Both the position numbers and the translations under genes were made by a program. A stretch of DNA of 64,000 nucleotides. It comes from Variovorax sp. CF079. GTDB lineage: Bacteria; Pseudomonadota; Gammaproteobacteria; Burkholderiales; Burkholderiaceae_C. The notes under the pieces are model-generated. The model did no database searches. It had not been told where the DNA came from and saw nothing but the letters and a program-made list of their open reading frames with translations. Location of the stretch: NCBI RefSeq assembly GCF_900101545.1, contig NZ_FMZU01000018.1, positions 62,001 through 126,000 on the forward strand, read 5' to 3'. This document shows, piece after piece, positions 58,295 to 64,000 of this stretch. Within the stretch, counting starts at the first letter, position 1, and each line of letters begins with the position of its first letter.

Positions 58295-58762
58295 AGGCTC
58301 CGAAGCGGTACTTGAGCTGGAAGCTCATCGCGCCGTAGAGCCGGTTCCTGATGTTGGGAACGATGGCGATGTTGAGCCCCCAGTTCTTGCCTTCGATGGC
58401 CGCGGTCGGGATCAGCGCCGGAAACCAGCCGCCGTTGTTGGACCGCGGGTAGCCGTCGAAGGCGCCGACCACGGCGCCGAACTTCACGCCATGGAACTCC
58501 AAGGGAATGACGTATAGCCCGACGTAATGCGAGCGTGCGAGCGCTCGCGGTCGCTGTTGCGGAACAGGCCGGCGGTGAGCGAGTAGGTCTCGTCGAGCGG
58601 CCATTCGATGCCGAGGCCGGGGTTGCCGTCCGCCAGCCCCTTGTCGCGGTCGAAGTGATGGGAGAAGTAGCCGGCGTTGAACCAGGCCTTGCCGATATCG
58701 GCCTGCGCGAAGGCCAGGCCGGGCGCGAGGACCAGCCAGGGCGGCAAGCTGCGGAGTCTCAT
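58293..58762 (-). pseudogene. outer-membrane beta-barrel-type protein broken by an 8-bp tandem duplication
   Basis: The first frame starts at ATG 58762 with a signal peptide ([21 protein letters not shown]) and reads to NSDRERSHARITSG, stopping near 58484. The continuation is in another frame: HYVGLYVIPLEFHGVKFGAVVGAFDGYP to KYRFGA at 58293. TGCGAGCG is duplicated in tandem at 58528-58543; removing one copy rejoins NSDRERSHYVGLY into one protein of about 153 residues. The alternating hydrophobic strands and terminal aromatic pattern suggest a small outer-membrane barrel, perhaps PagP-like in shape, but no family is certain. ATG overlaps the hemL stop. Confidence 0.8.
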
Positions 58763-60054
58763 GCGCGCAGCGTCTTGAAGATTTGGCGCGCCGCCTCGAC
58801 TGTTGCGGCAATGTCTTCGTCGCTGTGGGCCGCGCTCACGAAGCCGGCCTCGTACAGCGCCGGCGCTATGTAGACGCCGCGGTCGAGCAGGCCGTGGAAC
58901 AGGGCATTGAATTTCGTGTTGTCGGTGGTCATGACCGTGCTGTAGTTCTGCGGCAGCGCATCAAGCAGGAAGAAGCCGAACATGCCGCCTTCGCTGTCGG
59001 CGCTGAAGGCGATGCCTTCCGCCGCGGCGGCCGACTTCAGCCCGTCGACCAGCGTACGGGTCTTGTGTGACAGCGCGTCGAAGAAGCCGGGCCTGGCCAC
59101 TTCCTTCAATGTCGCGAGGCCGCAGGCCGTGGCCACCGGGTTGCCGGAGAGCGTGCCGGCCTGGTACACGGGCCCGAGCGGCGCGAGCTGCTCCATGATC
59201 GCGCGCGGACCGCCGAAGGCCGCGAGCGGCATGCCGCCGCCGATCACCTTGCCCAGCACCGTGAGGTCGGGCGTGATGCCCAGCACGCCCTGGGCGCCCT
59301 GCAGGCCGACGCGGAAGCCGGTCATGACCTCGTCGAACACCAGCAGCGCGCCGTGCTTCGTGCAGAGCTCGCGGCAGCGCTGGGCGAAGGCGGCGCTCGC
59401 GCGCACGAAGTTCATGTTGCCGGCGATCGCCTCGATCATCAGGCAGGCGATCTCGTGGCCATGCAGCGTGAATGCTTCCTCGAGCTGCGCGAGGTTGTTG
59501 TATTCGAGGACCAGCGTGTGCTGCACCACCTCGGGCGGCACGCCGGCCGAGGTCGGGTTGCCGAAGGTCGCGAGGCCCGAGCCGGCCTTGACCAGCAGCG
59601 CATCGGCGTGACCGTGGTAGCAGCCTTCGAACTTGATGATGTACTTGCGCCCGGTCGCGCCGCGCGCCAGGCGCAGCGCGCTCATCGCGGCTTCGGTGCC
59701 GGAGCTCACGAGGCGCACCATCTCCATCGACGGCACGAGTGCCAGGATGGCTTCGGCGAGTTCGATCTCACGCTCGGTCGGTGCGCCGAAGGAGAAGCCC
59801 TCTGTCACGGCGCGCTGTACCGCATCGACCACTGCGGGATGGCCGTGGCCCAGGATCATCGGTCCCCAGGAGCCGATGTAGTCGATGTAGCGCTGGTCCG
59901 CGGCATCCCAGAAGTAGGCGCCCTGCGCGCGCTTGACAAAGCGCGGCGTGCCGCCGACGGCCCTGAAGGCGCGCACGGGCGAGTTGACCCCGCCTGGAAT
60001 CACGGCGCGGGCGCGCTCGAAGAGGATGTCGTTCTTGTCGGTGGCGTGTGGCAT
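58759..60054 (-). CDS. hemL: glutamate-1-semialdehyde 2,1-aminomutase
   Basis: A 431-residue PLP enzyme making 5-aminolevulinate in the C5 haem route. Seen: [47 protein letters not shown], and the PLP lysine in [19 protein letters not shown]. Gene order thiD-hemL with a one-base overlap (TGATG) is frequent in betaproteobacteria. Confidence 0.97.
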   Translation of the reverse strand: MPHATDKNDILFERARAVIPGGVNSPVRAFRAVGGTPRFVKRAQGAYFWDAADQRYIDYIGSWGPMILGHGHPAVVDAVQRAVTEGFSFGAPTEREIELAEAILALVPSMEMVRLVSSGTEAAMSALRLARGATGRKYIIKFEGCYHGHADALLVKAGSGLATFGNPTSAGVPPEVVQHTLVLEYNNLAQLEEAFTLHGHEIACLMIEAIAGNMNFVRASAAFAQRCRELCTKHGALLVFDEVMTGFRVGLQGAQGVLGITPDLTVLGKVIGGGMPLAAFGGPRAIMEQLAPLGPVYQAGTLSGNPVATACGLATLKEVARPGFFDALSHKTRTLVDGLKSAAAAEGIAFSADSEGGMFGFFLLDALPQNYSTVMTTDNTKFNALFHGLLDRGVYIAPALYEAGFVSAAHSDEDIAATVEAARQIFKTLRA

Positions 60055-61013
60055 CAGTGGCGAGTGTCGTGTGGAGGCAGGGCAAAGTCAGTGGGAGAGG
60101 CGGGATCGTCGTCGTTGTCTTCGTCGTCCTCGGGCTGGGCCCAGAACAGGCGGTCGGGCAGCACGTGGCCCATGCCGGGGCGGAAGCCGGCATCGAGACA
60201 GCGGTCCATGTAGCTCAGCGCTTCGGTGGTGGCCGCGACCAGGTCGGTGCCGCTGGCGAGCAGCGCGGCCAGCGCGGCGGAGAGCGTGTCGCCCGCGCCG
60301 GCGAACACGGCATCGAGGCGCTCGTACTTCTCGCTCGCTAGCACCGACTGCGGCGATGCAAGCACGTTGTCGATGAACTGATCGGGCAGGACCAGCCCGG
60401 TCACCAGCGTGTAGGGCACGCCGACTTCGCCGGCCGCCTTGGCGATGTCGCGCGCGGTGGGCGGGCGCTCGCCGGCCCAGTCCGGCAGCAGCCATCGCCA
60501 CAACGTGCTGTGGTTGCCGACCAGCACGGTCGTCTGCGGCAGCACGAGCTCGCGAAACGCATCGAGATAGGCCTCGATCTGCGTGTCTTCCCACCAGGAG
60601 AGGTTGGGCATGTAGGCGACCACCGGCACTTCGGGATAGTCGGTCGCGGTCTCGGCCACGGTGCTGAGGTTCTCGGGCGAGCCGACGAAGCCCACCTTGA
60701 TGAGCTGGACCTCCACGTCTTCGAGAATGGCACGCGCCTGTTCGGCGACGGCCTCCTCATCGAAGGTGAAGTGATCGAAAATTTCAGCGGTGTCGCGCGC
60801 GTAGGCGCCGGTCACGACCGGCAGCATGTGGGCGCCGACTGATGCCATGGCCAGGGCATCGCAGCCCAGGCCGCCGGCTCCGCTCGGATCGCTCGCGTTG
60901 AAGACCAGCACGCACGGCGGATTCAACTCGCTTTCGGCGGTTTCATCGTTCGGGGGGTCGGTAAGATCGCTCACTTTGCGGTCGTGCTCTGGTGGTAGTA
61001 GGAAAGTTGTCAT
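60054..61013 (-). CDS. thiD: phosphomethylpyrimidine kinase
   Basis: A 319-residue ribokinase-fold enzyme for thiamine pyrimidine synthesis. It carries [38 protein letters not shown] and the anion-hole end [19 protein letters not shown] with its catalytic Asp. Compared with usual ThiD (about 266 residues) it has an N-terminal extension of about 30 residues and an acidic C-terminal tail (EDDEDNDDD). The HMP-binding motifs are only partly typical, so it may be a ThiD-like kinase with another substrate. Confidence 0.85.
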   Translation of the reverse strand: MTTFLLPPEHDRKVSDLTDPPNDETAESELNPPCVLVFNASDPSGAGGLGCDALAMASVGAHMLPVVTGAYARDTAEIFDHFTFDEEAVAEQARAILEDVEVQLIKVGFVGSPENLSTVAETATDYPEVPVVAYMPNLSWWEDTQIEAYLDAFRELVLPQTTVLVGNHSTLWRWLLPDWAGERPPTARDIAKAAGEVGVPYTLVTGLVLPDQFIDNVLASPQSVLASEKYERLDAVFAGAGDTLSAALAALLASGTDLVAATTEALSYMDRCLDAGFRPGMGHVLPDRLFWAQPEDDEDNDDDPASPTDFALPPHDTRH

Positions 61014-61122
61014 ACGCCACAGGGCTCACCAGATGGTGGCATATCTGAGACGCTTGTCACGGGTTTTGTTGATACGTTTGGATACGATCGTTGCATTCTA
61101 TGAACAGGGACTTTAAGCTGCG

Positions 61123-61293
61123 ATGAATACGAAAACCTGGATGTGCCTGATTTGCGGGTGGATCTACGACGAAGCGGTGGGAGTGCCAGAAGATGGTATT
61201 GCGCCCGGCACGGCATGGGCAGATGTTCCGATGAACTGGACCTGTCCCGAATGCGGGGCGCGCAAGGAAGACTTCGAAATGGTTGAAATCTGA
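61123..61293 (+). CDS. rubA: rubredoxin
   Basis: A 56-residue electron carrier with one Fe(Cys)4 centre: C8-LI-C11 and C41-PE-C44, with the core WIYDEAVG and [13 protein letters not shown]. No transmembrane or extra domain. It sits upstream of the pil chemosensory genes with a 77-base gap. Partner unknown; in Pseudomonas rubredoxins serve alkane hydroxylase, but no such gene is here. Confidence 0.95.
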   Translation: MNTKTWMCLICGWIYDEAVGVPEDGIAPGTAWADVPMNWTCPECGARKEDFEMVEI

Positions 61294-61370
61294 AGCATGG
61301 CATAGGGCGTGCTTCTTTGCGTCCCTCGTCGAGGGCGTTGCGGTCATCGTGGTATTAAAGGAGCGTGCGA

Positions 61371-61769
61371 ATGAGCGCGAACGGATCGGGTTACAAGGTG
61401 CTCGTCATCGACGACAGCAACACCATTCGGCGCAGCGCCGAGATCTTCCTCAAGCAGGGAGGCCACGAGGTCCTGCTGGCCGAAGACGGGTTCGACGCAT
61501 TGTCGAAAGTCAATGATCACAAGCCGCACCTCATCTTCTGCGACATCCTCATGCCGCGCCTCGACGGTTATCAGACCTGCGCCATCATCAAGCGCAACGC
61601 CCATTTTTCCAATGTCCCGGTCGTGATGCTCTCCTCCAAGGATGGCGTGTTCGACAAGGCGCGCGGCCGCATGGTCGGCTCGCAGGACTATCTCACCAAA
61701 CCCTTCACCAAAGACCAACTGCTCCAGGCTGTGCAGCAGTTCGGCATCGTTTCGCAGGAAGTGCAGTAA
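61371..61769 (+). CDS. pilG: twitching motility response regulator PilG
   Basis: A 132-residue single-domain CheY-like regulator: phospho-acceptor D58 in IFCDILMP, DD at 14-15, and K in YLTKPF. PilG and PilH relay signals from PilJ/ChpA to the type IV pilus motors. AAGGAG seven bases before ATG 61371 fixes the start over the GTG at 61365. Operon pilGHIJ. Confidence 0.92.
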   Translation: MSANGSGYKVLVIDDSNTIRRSAEIFLKQGGHEVLLAEDGFDALSKVNDHKPHLIFCDILMPRLDGYQTCAIIKRNAHFSNVPVVMLSSKDGVFDKARGRMVGSQDYLTKPFTKDQLLQAVQQFGIVSQEVQ

Positions 61770-62134
61770 TGGCTATTCGCAAGGTACTCGTGGTCGACGA
61801 TTCCAAGACGGAATTGATCTTTCTCACCGAACTTCTTCAAAAGAACGGCTTTTCGGTGAAAACCGCCGAGAATGCCGAGGACGCGATGCGCCGGCTCGAG
61901 GAAGAGCAGCCCGACCTGATCCTCATGGACATTGTGATGCCGGGCCAGAACGGCTTCCAGCTCACGCGCGCGATCGCCCGCAATCCGCAATACGCATCGG
62001 TGCCGATCATCATGTGCACGAGCAAGAACCAGGAAACCGATCGCCTCTGGGGCATGCGCCAGGGTGCCCGCGACTACATCGTGAAGCCGGTCAATGCCGC
62101 CGAGCTGATGGCAAAGATCAGCGCGCTCGCCTGA
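61769..62134 (+). CDS. pilH: twitching motility response regulator PilH
   Basis: A 121-residue receiver domain: acceptor D54 in LILMDIVMP, DD at 10-11, K in YIVKPV, with no output domain. It is thought to act as phosphate sink or retraction control. ATG shares a base with the pilG stop (TAATG). Confidence 0.93.
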   Translation: MAIRKVLVVDDSKTELIFLTELLQKNGFSVKTAENAEDAMRRLEEEQPDLILMDIVMPGQNGFQLTRAIARNPQYASVPIIMCTSKNQETDRLWGMRQGARDYIVKPVNAAELMAKISALA

Positions 62135-62152
62135 TCCGACAGTTTTCCGTAC

Positions 62153-62686
62153 ATGGCCAACCGCGACGCTCTCCGCGCATTCCAGTCCCGGCTTGCCAGC
62201 CGCCTGCAGGCGGCGCGCACCTCGGGCGTTTCCGCTTCGTGGCTCGCCGTGGAGGCGGGTGAGTCGAAGTACCTGTTTCCGCTCGGCCACGCCGGCGAGA
62301 TTTTTCCGTGGACGCCCCCGCAGGCCGTGCCGTACACCGAGCCTTGGTTCCTGGGCGTTGCCAACCTGCGCGGCGGGCTGTACGGCATCGTGCAGCTTTC
62401 CACTTTCGCCTCGGGCTCGGCCGCCGCACCCGTGCAGAGCGAAGCGGCGCGCGCCCAATCACGCCTCGTTGCACTCAACGAGATGCTTGAAGTCAATTGC
62501 GCCTTGCTGATCGACCGGCTGGTCGGTCTGCGCGGCGTCGAAGCCTTCACCGAATCGCAGGCCCCGGATGGCGACGCCCCGGCCTGGCTGGGACATTCGT
62601 ACACCGACGCCGCCGGCGGGCGCTGGCAGGAAATCAACCTGCAGGCGCTATCCCAGCAACCTCAATTTTTGAGCATCGGCGCCTGA
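62153..62686 (+). CDS. pilI: CheW-like adaptor PilI
   Basis: A 177-residue CheW-fold adaptor linking the receptor PilJ to the histidine kinase. Seen: WLAVEAGESKYLFPL, FLGVANLRGGLYGIVQL and the C-terminal strands ALLIDRLVGLRGV. Lies 18 bases after pilH in the canonical order. Confidence 0.9.
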   Translation: MANRDALRAFQSRLASRLQAARTSGVSASWLAVEAGESKYLFPLGHAGEIFPWTPPQAVPYTEPWFLGVANLRGGLYGIVQLSTFASGSAAAPVQSEAARAQSRLVALNEMLEVNCALLIDRLVGLRGVEAFTESQAPDGDAPAWLGHSYTDAAGGRWQEINLQALSQQPQFLSIGA

Positions 62687-62726
62687 GCGGAACGCTTGGC
62701 ACCGATCACTACCTGAAGGACCGACC

Positions 62727-64000
62727 GTGAGCTCGATCGCCGACAAGTTCAAGAAATTCCTGCCTGCGGGCGACAACGGCACCCTGCGCGTCGACAGCGC
62801 TTCGACACTGTCGCTCGACAGCGTCGAAACCCTGCAGCCGCCCGAAGAAAAGACGGTGCGCATCCGACGCGATTCGGTGCCCGAGCCGACGCCGGACGCG
62901 GTCCTCGCCATGGACGCCGCCAACGACCAGGCGCCGGCCGGCAGCCTCGATGAACCGGCGCAGGCCGAAACACAGGGTGCGGTTCCGCCGGGGCCCGCGG
63001 GCGCGGTGCGCTCGCTGCGCTCGAACCCGGCGCGCCAGCAGCGCGTGCTCGCGATCGTGCTCGCGACCGTGGTGCTGTTGCTGCTGCTCGTCGCCGGCTC
63101 CGCCATCCTGCGCGCCGAACGGCTGGCGCAACAGGTCGCGGCCACCGGCCAGTCGCTGATGCAGTCGCAGCGTCTCGCCAAGTCGGTCTCGCAGGCGCTG
63201 GTGGGCAACGTTCCCGCCTTCGCGGAAGTCAAGGACAGCTCGGATGACCTCACGCGGCGCGTGCAGGGCCTGGCGAACGGCGACGATTCGCTCAAGCTGG
63301 AGCGCGTGGGCGGCCAGTACGACGCCGAGCTCGGCAAGATCACGCCGCTGGTCGAGCGCGCGGACAAGAGCGCCAAGGCCGTGCTGGCCCAGCAGCAGAT
63401 CCTGACGCAGGTCGGTAACGCGCTGCGCGACATCAATCGCCAGTCTTCGGATCTGCTCGAAATGACCGAGACCGTGGCCTCGCTCAAGATGCAGCAGAAC
63501 GCCAGCCTGCCGGAGATCTCGGCCGCCGGCCAGCTGGTGATGCTGACACAGCGCATCGGCAAGTCGGCCAACGAGTTCCTCACGGTCGAAGGTGTGAGCC
63601 CCGACGCCGTGTTCCTGCTCGGCAAGGACCTGAATACCTTCCAGGAAGTCACGCGCGGCCTGCTCGAGGGCAATGCCCAGCAGCGCCTGCCCGGCTCGCG
63701 CGATCCGCAGACGCGCCAGCAGCTTGAGGCCATTCTCAAGACCTACGAACAGACGCGCACGCAAGCCGGCGCCATTCTGGGCAACCTCCAGGGCCTGGTC
63801 GCCGCGCGCGAAGCGCAGGCCGCCATCCTGGCCGACAGCGAACCGCTGCGCACCTCGCTCGGCGACCTGCAGGACAAGCTCTCTGCCCGCACCGGCCTCG
63901 GCGCCGGCACGGTGGTGATGCTGTTCGTGCTGTCGCTGGCCGCGCTGGCGCTGGCCGGTGCGATCGGTTTCGTGCAGGTGCGCGAAGGCCGCGAACGTGC
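62727..64000 (+). CDS. pilJ: pilus chemosensory receptor PilJ (5' part, truncated by window end)
   Basis: An open frame of 424 codons runs off the right edge. GTG 62727 starts SSIADKFKKFLPAG, about 40 bases after pilI. A membrane helix (about residues 106-125) and a second near 395-415 frame a periplasmic PilJ domain with QRLAKSVSQALVGN and LVMLTQRIGKSANEF, which are PilJ-type repeats. The HAMP and signalling tip lie beyond the window. The ORF is real although no stop is seen. Confidence 0.9.
   Translation, partial: MSSIADKFKKFLPAGDNGTLRVDSASTLSLDSVETLQPPEEKTVRIRRDSVPEPTPDAVLAMDAANDQAPAGSLDEPAQAETQGAVPPGPAGAVRSLRSNPARQQRVLAIVLATVVLLLLLVAGSAILRAERLAQQVAATGQSLMQSQRLAKSVSQALVGNVPAFAEVKDSSDDLTRRVQGLANGDDSLKLERVGGQYDAELGKITPLVERADKSAKAVLAQQQILTQVGNALRDINRQSSDLLEMTETVASLKMQQNASLPEISAAGQLVMLTQRIGKSANEFLTVEGVSPDAVFLLGKDLNTFQEVTRGLLEGNAQQRLPGSRDPQTRQQLEAILKTYEQTRTQAGAILGNLQGLVAAREAQAAILADSEPLRTSLGDLQDKLSARTGLGAGTVVMLFVLSLAALALAGAIGFVQVREGRER

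Overview
The window is GC-rich bacterial chromosome with dense gene packing and many ATGA or TGATG stop/start overlaps. The gene content suggests a betaproteobacterium of the Burkholderiales, most likely Comamonadaceae (Variovorax-like). Pointers are a SAH riboswitch in front of ahcY, a Bug/TctC-type binding protein, a double-length UvrA, the dusB-fis-purH block and the rubredoxin-pilGHIJ block. This placement is an inference from gene content, not a database match. It reads as core chromosome: I saw no insertion sequence, prophage, integrase or CRISPR array.

Layout. 1-12.6 kb: kappa-GST-like isomerase, a MHS-type MFS transporter, a branched-chain amino acid type binding protein, a tandem-duplicated UvrA (1968 aa) carrying an in-frame palindromic repeat, an HDAC-family hydrolase, a TctC-type binding protein and trxC. 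12.5-20.5 kb: HAD phosphatase, prfC, then riboswitch-ahcY-tlyA-metF-rlpA (methyl cycle and RNA methylation) and rlmJ. 20.6-30.3 kb: lipoprotein-protease pair, rplM-rpsI, erpA, anmK-M23 peptidase, tyrS, a FecR/lipoprotein pair, a CDF transporter and dtd. 30.2-43 kb: ybeY-phoH, ruvA and ruvB separated by a minus-strand phospholipid cluster resembling E. coli ynbABCD plus plsC, dmeF, and a PlcP-like phosphoesterase/MGDG-synthase-like glycosyltransferase pair. 43-47.5 kb: small proteins, a tRNA with CAT anticodon, and a VWA lipoprotein divergent from an ECF sigma/anti-sigma pair. 47.5-58.3 kb: enoyl-CoA hydratase, M61 peptidase-dsbC-ubiH-like, MOSC protein, ychF, GST, YqaA, dusB-fis-purH. 58.3-64 kb: a frameshifted outer-membrane-type gene, hemL-thiD, and divergent rubredoxin-pilGHIJ, with pilJ running off the end.

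The most interesting parts are the two neighbouring lipid modules (ynb-like cluster and PlcP/glycosyltransferase pair, the latter with a weak Pho-box-like site inside a large inverted repeat), the VWA/ECF/anti-sigma divergon, the repeat embedded in uvrA, and an 8-bp tandem duplication that breaks a membrane-protein gene. No intergenic stretch exceeds about 300 bases.
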